64,000 bases of DNA from positions 276,306 to 340,305 of the forward strand of contig NW_020170456.1 of NCBI RefSeq assembly GCF_000524195.1. The letters are read 5' to 3'. The notes below the pieces were generated by a model. The model saw only the letters and a list, made by a program, of their open reading frames with translations. It was not told the DNA's origin and made no database searches. Position numbers and translations under genes: made by a program. This document shows positions 39,801 through 49,624 of this stretch, one piece after another. Source of the DNA: Echinococcus granulosus. Its lineage: Eukaryota; Platyhelminthes; Cestoda; Cyclophyllidea; Taeniidae. Position 1 is the stretch's first letter; each line of letters opens with the position of its first letter.

Positions 39801-42800
39801 CAAAAGGCTGCCTTTAAAGTATGGAATTGGAACGGGGATATGACCGACAGCTTACTAGCTGCCTGCCATCTGTGATAATGCTTCTAACTAAATAACTGCT
39901 TTTGACATTGTTTTTCTCTTAGACACCCTTTTTGAGGTTCACAAAGTGCGCCTGATACGATCGCATCCCTCATGTCCATGGGGAGTGGTAATATCTGGCA
40001 CCGACGACGTTATCGATGCACCCGTTTACATTGACTCCCTCACTCCGGGCAAACCAGCTGCTCTATCTGGTTTGCTACGAGCTGGAGATCGAGTCCTTGC
40101 TGTTAACGGTCTTGATGGCGCTGCTCCGAAGTTGGCAGGAGGCAGTGGACTAACACTGTCACTTGTCACCGCTCGTCTTCAACAACCCTCCGAACAAGTG
40201 ACACTTTATATAGCGAGGGAGAAGAGTCGATCGGATTTTGCCGTCCCTGGGCAGGGCAATAGCGATGCTGCAGTGAAACAATACTCCTGGGGCGCAGTAA
40301 GTCGAACTTCGCTGTCTCCTTCGCACCATTTGGCAATTTACATGTGGATGGGCGGTGATGAGGTGCATTGAAAGGAGCCTAGAGTCAGCCCTAAGTAGCG
40401 CACGTGATTGCTTAAATGCCTCCCACCACCGGTACAAATTTGACGTGCTTACCCTTTTGTAGTCCTGTCCGCCAGCCACCGAATTTAACCAGTCCTTTGA
40501 TGAGGAGCGGGTAAGACCCTCTGCACGGGCTCAGGCACCAGCATCAACTTCTGTGGCAATGGCTTCAACAACGCGCCTGAGGAAGCAGAACTCCGCTTCC
40601 AAAACCCCCTATCCAAGGCACTTCACCGCGCCGATTGGATTCTGCAGCAATCCCAGTGAGTTGTGCACTAATAAAGTAGTCATCCACATCCTCAAATTTT
40701 CCCCCTTTTTAACAACATTCCTTACACAAGGCACAACACCAGAAAAGGCTACTTCTACCGCTTCTTTCTCCACAAGTCTTCATTCATGTGAAGGTTACTG
40801 GCGCCTACATGTTACTCGCTTACTCGTTACTACTTATAAGAAAGCTTTTAAGTAGCATGGCATTCTGCAGTTTTTTTTTAAATTTATGGCAAGAGTGAGA
40901 AATTTTTCCTCATTGCTTACAAGAACAGAAGGGAAGACTTTCATCCTAGTGATGCAGATGATGTTGAGTGATCTTCTGTCACCAACTGTTCTGTAGTTGT
41001 GACACCCAACCCAGATCAGGCCAACATTCCTCAACGCGAGGGTTCAAAATACAGGCAGATTAGTAGAGACCACATCTAAAAGTCGGCACGCTTTATGCTT
41101 GAGTCGAACAGGCTGAGTAAAGGAACGAACTCGTTCACGTTGCAGATGGCTGTTATCTCGTATTCGGCCAACCAGTCAGCCGGCCGATTGGCTCAAGGAC
41201 GTGCATTTGGGTCTGGTAACTGGAAGTGAGGAGATTGAACCCTTGGCGCACCCTGCTATGCGTTTGCCTTTGCTGGTTTCGGTGTTGCTTGTTTGCTGCC
41301 TCGCCTATTGCCTCATTCGTGTCCTCTGTCATTCATTCACTAGGTGGGTGGGTAGGTGAGTGAGTGGGTGTGTCTATGAACGGACGGTTGTCCAGGCAGA
41401 GTTGGTGAGCGATAAAGTCGTCAGCTTTACTGCCTCAAAGGGGTCAGAACTGGGCATTCCTTCTTTGATGTTGCATGCGTCTCTGCAAAAGGACCTTGAA
41501 TGTTCTTTGATATCTTGACCTTTCTGCCAATACTTGAAGATTCATAATGCCATGTCATTTCGCCTCAGCCCTCCACTTGACTCAAAAGATGCTTCTCTCG
41601 ATTTTAAGCACTAGGTAAAGGAATATTCTAGGATGAGGTGATGAAAAAAGTGACCCACAATAGGTTCCAAGCCCTTTACGCATTTTTTTTTTGCGGTGAC
41701 ATATTTTCCATTCAAGCACTAGAGCCTGTTTTGTAAAATGAATCCAACAAATAAATAAAGAAGTATGTAAATACTTCAGACCACTTTTGTCTAGCAGACG
41801 AAGGACTTCTTTTACTTTTTATTCAAAAAAAAAACGGCCCCGTAGACAAGGTGTATGGTCTTATATTTGGTGCTGCTGTTGTTGCCCTGACCTTCGAATG
41901 ATCGAGGTAAAGTCAATGTTTATTTCTCCTCTTTTTTCTTTCCTTCTTTCCCTCCCTCCTTCTTTCTCTTACTTTAGGTTACCTTCACTAATCTCTTCCT
42001 TGACGTATCCTTACCTCCTTTATTGAAACACTACATTCCGTGAAGTTTTGCCCTGGTGGGGTAGCATTACTAAAGATGAGTTCGAATGGGAAAAGGTGAC
42101 CTTTTAGGTCTTGATTTGCGCTTTTTTGTTGTGTGATCCTATAGGTCGTGATCCTGGCTCCGGATATTTCGATGACTACGGACCCAACTTCCAGCCCCCC
42201 ACCTACCGTAAAGTTCAGGGTGTTGGTAGATCAACAGGCGATCTTCTAGATGTGCCTCGTCAAACTGTGGATGCCTACTTGACGAAGGATGAGGCCACAC
42301 CGCATCATCATCATCATCAACATCACCATCATCACAAGGGACATCAACAACACAGTCGAAGGCGTAAAACTGGAACGTCAAGACACCAACGTCGGCACAA
42401 GCAGGAAACAAGTGTGGAGGAGTCTGAACAGAAGGTGGTGGAAGAGGATCGGATGCCCAGAGCTTCGTCCACCTTGAATATAGACGATATCGCCTGTCCC
42501 GGATGTCGTGAGGCGGTAGTCAATGAGGTGCTCAATCAGCAGAGGTAGGATTACGATTGGCTAACCAACCACCCACATCTACTGACTAAAAAGCCGTAAG
42601 CCAGCCGTGTGGAAACGCTTAAATCCCTTGGTTGGTAGTCCTCCCTATTCAGACTTTGACAACAGTCTTCACCTTCTGTATCTAGACCGTCGTGATGATC
42701 CCATTCAAAACAAGGTGGGAAGGTGACTCAGTTTCAATGATGTTCAGAAAAGAGGCCAAAAGTAATTGTTTCCAGACTAGAAAGTTTCTCTATCTACTGC

Positions 42801-45800
42801 ATCCCTGTCATAGGTTGATAAAGGTCAGGAATCGCATATGTGACGCTCCTGCAAAGATACAGAGGATCATACTACAGGGTAATTGTACGCAGCCCATCTC
42901 TTCTTTTGAGCGTTGTATCCGGCACCCCCTCTAATCAACCTCCCTCTTCAGATGTCACAACGTGGGCAGCCCCTTAAAACTAATCGCCAATCAGTAACGC
43001 GGGGGTGAAGGCATTTGATCTCAAAGTCAGTGATGTATCTCTGACGTTCGTCCTAGTTCTAAAATTTAGTGGAAAGGGGGAAGTCCACTGTCTTCATACT
43101 ACTCAAGACTGGAGGCTGCTCCATAAGGGGGAGTATCACGTCACCCAACCGGCAACCACTAGTCACCCCGGGGCTAATGTTCTTCATCTATTCCTCTTCG
43201 TTGGTGTTTCATAGCCATCTATCTATCCGTTTAAGTTTAATTAAGATAGCAGAGAGGTGGCAGAGGTGTTTCTTGCTCACAATGCCTTCGACAACTCCAT
43301 AACGAGCTTTCCAAATGCCTTCACGATCATGGAGTTGGGGAGGATTCACAGATTCACCCACACCCAGTAGATGCCATGGATATGACGCTCTAAGGCATTT
43401 ATAGAGGCACTGAGTGAAGAGAAAATATATTATTGGCGGAGGGAATAAAAAGAACACTGCAAGGATACAGGAAGCTTCAGTCATAGGCGCAAAGACTTCG
43501 CACTAAAAATGGTGGAAAGGAGCTGGGGGCGGAGAGGCTTCCAGGACTACAGAGCCCGAGCAATTAAACCGGATAGAAGGCTCTTTACAGGAGAAGAGAA
43601 AGACGTATATTTAAAAGGATATAAAAAATTACCATTGACAAGTCGAGGTACCGCCAAATGTCAACCAATGATCGGTCAAATCTGCTATCAGGATGGGGAG
43701 GAAGAAAAGGAGGAAAAAAAAACGGTGTAAATTTTATTTAGGAATTTTTGATATTTTTTATCAAAAAATTTATCCCGTTTGTCAATTTTTAAGTATCACT
43801 CTGCAGTACTCCCAAGTTTAATAGGTGTTCAGCAACCATCACGTGTTTTTTGGCATCCTCAGTAAAGATACTCCACTTTGTGATTGTCAAGTTGTCTGGA
43901 GGGTTGTATCCGAAACCAAATTGTAATTTTTAACACCGAAAAAAGAAAAAAAAATAAAAGGAGGAAAAACTGTGTTAGTAAATTTTAGCGAGGAGGGGAG
44001 GGGGGAGCCTTATCCTCCAATAAATGGCTGGAATTATCTAAAAATCTCTTGTAAATCCCCTTTCGAAAAGCCGACCATTTAGAGGCAGAAGTGGCTCTTT
44101 CTGCTATCCCCAAAGGAGGGAGGAAAACTCTCTCAAATCATTTGGAGATATTTGTGTCCAACTTCCATTTTTAGTAGGCTGGTTCACCCCTCACCCCACC
44201 CCACATGGCCATGAGGAGAGGAAGCTAAGGGCTGTAGTAGGAGGGGGCGGAAAAATTCGGTAGGTCTTTTCGACACGGAAGTTTACATCGATGGTTTTTT
44301 TGGTATTCCCCTCTACTTTTCTACCACCTTGAAGTCTTATACACTTTTGGTGGTACTCAGTGGATATAATCCGAGGTGGTCTACTCCAGAAGACATACCA
44401 GACGCGTGCAGAGCATTTGAAGAAGGTACGGTTTTGGAGGGCATTTACCGAAAACGCTTTCAAAAGCCAAAACCTTCTGGATGAAGGTTTAATGCCTTGC
44501 AGATGGAATTGTGGATTGTAAGTCTCTTGTTTTTATACCTTTGCTACTTCCAGACTGCTGACTGAACAGCGCTGTGACCGCAGTCACGTGACTCGTCGTC
44601 GAGGTCACCTGAAATCGCGTGGACGTAGTCTGGAGATTGTGGACTCACAAACAGCAGAGGGAGTTGATACCGACATCGCATTTGTATCACATCGCATCCA
44701 TAGGCATCACCAACAACACCAAGCATTGGAAGGAGGTAAAGGCGGTACCAGAGGCGGTGATAGAGGCAGCTATCGCAATCTCTCGAGGTCGGATTCAAGA
44801 CTGAATCGAGACCGGTTAGATCCTGAAGATGAAGGGGAGGAGGATGAGGAGGAGGGATCAATCTCCTCATCCGCTGCTGCTGCTGCTGCTGCTGCAGACG
44901 CTGATATTTCGGTATCCACCTGCACCTCGTCATCTACATCATCACGATCCATTGCTCTCAGCGCCTCTCGAAGCTCTCGGAGTTCATCAACCTCTAGTGG
45001 AGACCTTTTGGAGACCTCCAAACCTACGAGTGGCTCTCATCGAACATTTGCTGCACCTCCGCTTCCCAGGTAGGGAAAATTTGGCTGCTGGCTACGAGTA
45101 TCACCTCCATGCGGTACTTTGTAACCACTGGTATCAACTTTAGCCCTAGACACCCTTCCACTCTTAAATATTTTTTTTTCTCCAAATATCTACATTGCAT
45201 GGGGGATATGTCAGGGAGATGTGAATGAATGGGAGGAAAGGGGGGATGAAGTCCTACAGGAACAGGGCCTCCTCTTCAGCCCTTTTTCCCAGGTATCGTA
45301 TCAAGGAGGGAGATACCTTTTAAAGGCATATGAGCTTGGGCGATTGAACACTTGTAGGGTGACAAGTTGTACCTACATTCCACCACTAATGACTCAGCCT
45401 TATGCCTCCTTGCTGGTTGGGGTTTGGTAGCCTTCTTCCACCACAAGGCTGGATTACCCGAAGCACTTTTCTGATGTGGAGAAGGTGAAAAACAACTACT
45501 TTGTAGGCTTTAAGCCCCCCCCCCCCCCCACCTGCCATTGTTTAATGCGTGATATTTACGATTCATTTGTCTGATAGCTATCATGACTCTCCCGCCTCCC
45601 AGTTACTGTGGGTAAAGAATGGAGAGTTCTCCCTCGATGAGAATAATTCCTTCTTATTGGAATCATTTGGTACTTATTTTATCGCATACCCAACCTCCTC
45701 CAACTTCTGTTCAACAGACGGCAAGCGAAGATTAGGTAGATGGATTCTAGGGGACTGAAGAGGCTGCACAATAAACGCTGTTTCATGGATGGTGGAATGC

Positions 45801-48800
45801 CGACAGTTTGCTAGAGGGACGACTGCCAATCATTGGAGAGAAGGTTAAATCCTTGGGCGACAGCGTAGCACCTCATACCATCCTCCACCTTCATATATTT
45901 TCTGTTGGAGATTTCCTCCGCTTTTGCCATTTTCTAAAAAGTAGTGAATTAAAAAATGCAAAAATATTTAATGATTCCCTCAATATCAAACGGAAATCGC
46001 CTATTCGTAAAGTGGAACAAGGAGGAATTTTTAAATTGCCTCCAGGAGATCAACTGAAAACACTTAGGGCTAATCACTCGGTTGATTTACCAGTAAATCA
46101 GCCACTCACCCATCCACCCTTCTCACTCTCTCTCTCCCACTGCATTTCTCTGCTGCGCACGCGTCTTCTTTCCTGCCTTCCTTCTATCCGCTCCTCCACT
46201 GCTTTGCATTTTAATCGGGTGGAACAACTTCACCGGGGATTTATCTGCCCTTGCAAGTTGAGCCCTCGCCTAGTTAAAAACGGGCGTGGGGGGTGGAGAG
46301 GAGCGAGGGGAAGGGAAATGGGACGTCGACCAGTAGGAGAAGGATTTTTGAAAGTCTCTGCAAAGTGGCAGTTCTTCCTCCTCCCCACATCTTTTCTGGA
46401 GTAAATGACCTTAACTTGTTTGTTTGTTTAATAGTTGTTTGGTTGCGTAGCATTAAAGAGGTGACCAGATGGAATAGTGCAGTAGGCGTGGAGAAGTGCC
46501 TGCAACGCGACTTAGTAAAGAAGAGAAGGGAAGGTGAGGTGAGCTGAGGTGACGCGAGCTGGCTTGAGTTGAGCCAAGATAGAACCTCCTCCTCCTCNNN
46601 NNNNNNNNNNNNNNNNNNNNNNNNNNNNNNNNNNNNNNNNNNNNNNNNNNNNNNNNNNNNNNNNNNNNNNNNNNNNNNNNNNNNNNNNNNNNNNNNNCCT
46701 CCTCCTCCTCCTCCTCCTCCTCCTCCTCCTCCTCCTCCTCCTCCTCCCCTCCTCCTCCTCCTCCTCCTCCTCCTTCGTCCCAAAAAAGCACACACAACCC
46801 TGGGAGAAATGGAAAAAAAATTCCCTATTTGAATGCGGCAAATTGCCTGATATTTGCACCAAAAAGATGGAACAATTTTTATATCTCTGAAAAAAGTGTT
46901 AGCATTGTGCTGCATTGGCTAGTTTTATCACCTTTTTACCCAAAAAAGAGGGAGACCTCTTCCCCCTATCTCCTTATTCAGTGGATGAGGACAAAAACAG
47001 GGTGGGAAGGGCTAAAATAGGATAATGAACTAATGGAAAATTTTCAAGGAGTAAAAGTAGGACCATTTTCGGTCAACTGAATGGAGGCACGCAACTGTCG
47101 AGAGGTATCGCTCTCTGCCAAAGCACATGCATTGGCCCACATTGTAGTAGACGAAACTCTTCATGACATTTGCCGTGGTGTTTCTGTGGTGGATTTGGAC
47201 CAATCCCAAGTCTTCCTGTGATTCTTCCAATCGACATAATTGAGCTTTTTGTTGATGCTAATATTGATATTAATTATGCCTATTTATAACTATAGCAATG
47301 GGAAGCAGAGGAGTCACAGGAGCACAGAGGTACTGCCTCGAGGCAATCCTCTCCCTGCAGAGAGTCGAAACACCACCCCAATTGCCTCTAGACGACGCCT
47401 GCACCGATCAACTAGTCGGGAAAATCGACTGCCCTCGTGGCGAGGTTGGATTCGATTGGTGAAACCGAATCCTACCGACTCGTTTGGAATCGGTCTCTCC
47501 AAGGGCCTGTCTTCTAGGGGCATCTACGTCTCCGCAATTAGGCCCGGATCCGTTGCCTACACCTCTGGGCTGCTACAAATCTATGATCGGATCCTCAAGG
47601 TAGGATGACAACTGTCAAACATCAATAAATAAAACACTGTTGTCAAGTCACCAATTACTGAAAAATATTTAAATATAAAGAACCCCGAAATATTTATTAT
47701 CAGGTATAAAAGATCAATCCTTGTCACCAACTGTCCTGGAAATAAGAAAAAAAGTGATTTTGAATAATTTTATTCGTAAAAAATTTTTCCTTTTGATTAG
47801 CAATTGTCAAAAGTAAAGAAGAAGTATGTTGTTGAAGATCTTGATGGCTTTCAACCACCTTGAAATATGGAGACACGCACGACTGGTAGCCATGCCATTC
47901 AAATCAGAAGGGGAGAAGGCGAGCCAATTTCTAGGGGCAATGTAGTGACAAGGTATTCGATTCCCTCCTCCTGTGCCCGAACTCTGTGGAAGCACTTTTC
48001 CCAGACAACTTTCCCTATCTAACATTTGACAAGCTTTTTTCACCTCTGGAAGTAGTCTGTCATATTATTTGTGTAACCTTGAAGGGAATGCAAAGGTATG
48101 CCACAAATTCCTTTTCAAAAGGTCAACATGGCATTTAGCGCGGAAAAAAGTAAAATTAGCCATTAAATAGTTACCAGTGCCTTCTTCATCATCGGTAGTT
48201 ACACAAAACATGGGAATTGGGCCAATTTTTCATTGAGTGAAAAAGGAAAAAATCAGGAGGTGAGGCTGATCCGCCATGTCTGTCTAATCCATTTTGGCGA
48301 TAAGTATATCCCTGTCAGAAGCAAGTAACAGTGACCCATTCCACAAGGCAAGACCATCTATCTTAGAAAATGAGGGTATGTCCTCCTTCAAGCAATCCGT
48401 TTGTTGTGTAACTTAGTGCAACCAGATATATCCACCTCCGTCACATATATGTGACGCAGGAGCTGAAATAGGAGCGTCACGTGTGCATAACACTCGTAAT
48501 TAGTGAAGTTCTTTGGCAATTTGTCTTGAGGTTAGGTAAAGCGACTTCCCCTGGAGAGTTCCAATGCATTCAGTTATACCAATTAACACATTTTCTTTAC
48601 TTGCAGCCTACCTGTGACCATTCTCCACAACTTTCCAGGTGCCACACAAATTTGGCACCGTGGGTGTAACATTTGATCCCAATGATGCTGGGATATAATT
48701 CTCTCGATGTGTTGCACTATCCAGACCTGAAATAGACACGCCTTGTTGATGATTTTCTGGAAGACCACTGATTCGGTAACTTTGTTGCCATCCTCCTTCC

Positions 48801-49624
48801 CCTCCTCACTTCTTCTCCTTCCTTCGCCTTCTTGTTTTTTCCTTTACTTCTTCTTCTAGAAGCGGTGCCTGGACAGGCAGTAGACATTTGTTAAATGGAA
48901 ACATAAAATCTGACAATATTCACATTATTTTGGGGCATAGATTTGTTCATCCCGTCGCTTTTATGTCCGCTTTCCAACCCCTAATTCTGACCGAACTTTC
49001 TAGGCCAAATTCAAATTGGAAGATCTTTCCAGTAAGTTTTATTCTGAGGAAGGAAAAGGGACAGGAGGGCAGGGGAATGGGGGAGTGAAGGATTCAATCT
49101 TTTTTTACAGATAATAGAAAGGAGAGTTCAACTTTTTCTTCCCTTCCCACCCTATTGCCCTGGCGGAGGGCAGAGAAATGGAATGAGGGGGGAGTCGGGG
49201 AGGGAAAGGGGGAGGGATAAGTGGATTCAACACTTGCACAGTGGATAGAAAGGATTCGTTTTGGTTTTTTTTGTACCTACCGGTGGAGATATGGAATTTA
49301 AATCAAAGCAACATGAAATGGGCTTAAATCACGCTAATTCCATGGTCATGGAAATGACATTATCTGGCGCATTTCGAGGTGGTGTCTGTGGTAGGTCCCT
49401 CACATCTAACAATGTCACTCAGCTGTAAGAAGTTACTTGTCTTTATTGTTTAGATTTTTAGCTTTTATTAGACTGTTGCGGAGTCAATCAACAAAGCTTG
49501 AACCATTTGTTTTTTTTCTCAGGTCAATGAAACGTCGACAAAAGGTCGAACTTGTCGAGAGGTCGTGGCGTTAATTAGACGATCCAGTCCAGTGTTGGAT
49601 CTATTCGTCTACAGACGTTATTAA
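18880..49624 (+). CDS. GRIP1: GRIP-type scaffold protein with seven PDZ domains
   Basis: Glutamate-receptor-interacting-protein family scaffold; in other animals it binds C-termini of AMPA receptors, ephrin receptors and others at synapses or muscle junctions. Exons: 18880-19015, 19111-19256, 22198-22348, 22569-22717, 22989-23142, 23231-23376, 28053-28260, 31456-31688, 34935-35528, 39923-40296, 40463-40655, 42145-42544, 44554-45069, 47296-47599, 49523-49624 (TAA). All junctions keep phase and give 1267 codons from the first visible exon. Approximate PDZ residues: PDZ1 5-88, PDZ2 103-187, PDZ3 205-285, PDZ4 297-415, PDZ5 420-500, PDZ6 641-735, PDZ7 1180-1262. Carboxylate loops read SLGI, SFGI, RLGA, LFGF, SLGI, PWGV and SFGI. 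Order and signature words match vertebrate GRIP, e.g. ADRCGALQVGD (PDZ3), AENVIPSSGVF (PDZ4-5), GIYVSAIRPGS (PDZ7). Odd: no PDZ3-PDZ4 linker in this model, a long acidic/basic PDZ5-PDZ6 linker, a His-rich stretch, and an end right after PDZ7. The first exon upstream of 18880 was not found; ATG 18885 could serve as a start. GRIP1 versus GRIP2 is not meaningful outside vertebrates. Confidence 0.9.
19257..22197 (+). other. GRIP intron between PDZ1 and PDZ2
   Basis: A 2.9-kb intron with GTAAGA donor and TTTTAG acceptor. It contains a 105-base imperfect hairpin at 21245-21349 and an open stretch at about 20930-21150 that looks mildly coding (SASPICFWTLDSSTS) but has no convincing splice phase. Confidence 0.7.
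21245..21349. repeat. Imperfect inverted repeat / hairpin
   Basis: gcaaagtt (21245-21252) pairs with aactttgc (21342-21349), tactgaa (21254-21260) with ttcagta (21326-21332), and the inner part around aaggcctt with its partner at 21306-21313, closing on an AT-rich loop. Read directly. It could be a small MITE or a structured RNA; no further identity is claimed. Confidence 0.55.
23377..28052 (+). other. Largest GRIP intron (PDZ3 to PDZ4)
   Basis: 4.7 kb. This is where vertebrate GRIP has a long linker. An open stretch near 25020-25320 reads a hydrophilic frame (NHPSGRKPNWSTRKGFPEEA) ending at a GTAGGT donor whose phase fits the PDZ4 exon, but no acceptor in a matching phase was found. The rest shows alternating CG/CA-rich sequence at 24636-24670 and no recognised exon. 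Confidence 0.55.
24636..24670. repeat. Alternating purine-pyrimidine, partly palindromic tract
   Basis: A run of alternating GTGCATGCGC-type bases containing the palindrome gcgtgcatgcacgc. Such sequence can adopt Z-DNA; function unknown. Confidence 0.6.
28261..31455 (+). other. GRIP intron within PDZ4
   Basis: 3.2-kb intron splitting PDZ4, GTGAGT donor and CACAG acceptor. No exon or known element was recognised inside. Confidence 0.75.
31689..34934 (+). other. GRIP intron within PDZ5, hosting a foldback element
   Basis: 3.2-kb intron with GTACGT donor and TAACAG acceptor that interrupts PDZ5 just after the SLGI loop. It contains a C-run near 32009-32020 and the long inverted repeat at about 33098-34600. 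Confidence 0.75.
33098..34600. mobile_element. Foldback element: long inverted repeats of about 450 bp around a 570-bp spacer
   Basis: The arm at about 33098-33555 is homologous to the reverse complement of about 34126-34600. A 17-bp perfect anchor ccagtggtggagtgtga (33209-33225) faces its complement at 34449-34465. atgtatgggggccatcgcct (33421-33440) faces a near match at 34221-34240, and tttcctccttctagttgat (33458-33476) faces its partner near 34186-34206. Arm coordinates sum to a nearly constant value, as expected for one inverted repeat. The arms are diverged with several indels. No transposase frame was recognised in the spacer. It could be a non-autonomous DNA transposon or an old inverted duplication. 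Confidence 0.65.
35529..39922 (+). other. GRIP intron before PDZ6
   Basis: 4.4 kb, GTGAGT donor and CTTAG acceptor. It contains a GT-rich tract near 36780-36870. The open frames in it lack motif support. Confidence 0.75.
40656..42144 (+). other. GRIP intron after PDZ6
   Basis: 1.5 kb, GTGAGT donor and CTATAG acceptor, phase 1 on both sides. Short GTGG-rich repeats lie near 41340-41375. No exon was recognised. Confidence 0.75.
42545..44553 (+). other. GRIP intron
   Basis: 2.0 kb, GTAGGA donor and TTCCAG acceptor, phase 2. No exon was recognised. Confidence 0.75.
45070..47295 (+). other. GRIP intron with assembly gap
   Basis: GTAGGG donor and CTATAG acceptor, phase 2 on both sides. It contains a C-run near 45514-45530, a CCT microsatellite and a 100-N gap. 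The 198-codon open frame at 45808-46404 lies wholly in this intron and shows no known motif. Confidence 0.7.
46587..46773. repeat. (CCT)n microsatellite interrupted by a 100-N assembly gap
   Basis: CCT triplets on both sides of N at 46598-46697. Exactly 100 N is the usual placeholder for a gap of unknown size, so the true repeat length is not known. Confidence 0.95.
47600..49522 (+). other. Last GRIP intron (within PDZ7)
   Basis: 1.9 kb, GTAGGA donor and TTCTCAG acceptor, phase 0. It separates the ...DRILK half of PDZ7 from VNETSTKGRT. No exon was recognised. Confidence 0.75.

Noticed and set aside
44544..45143. Antisense and shifted frames over the GRIP linker exon
   Set aside because: The sense frame joins in phase with the neighbouring GRIP exons; the others reflect triplet repeats.
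45808..46404. 198-codon plus-strand open frame
   Set aside because: It lies inside a GRIP intron whose flanking exons join in phase, has no motif, and is partly low-complexity.
46274..46915. Long frames of poly-Arg, poly-Glu, poly-Gly or poly-Pro across the gap
   Set aside because: They are translations of the CCT microsatellite in its frames and include the N gap.
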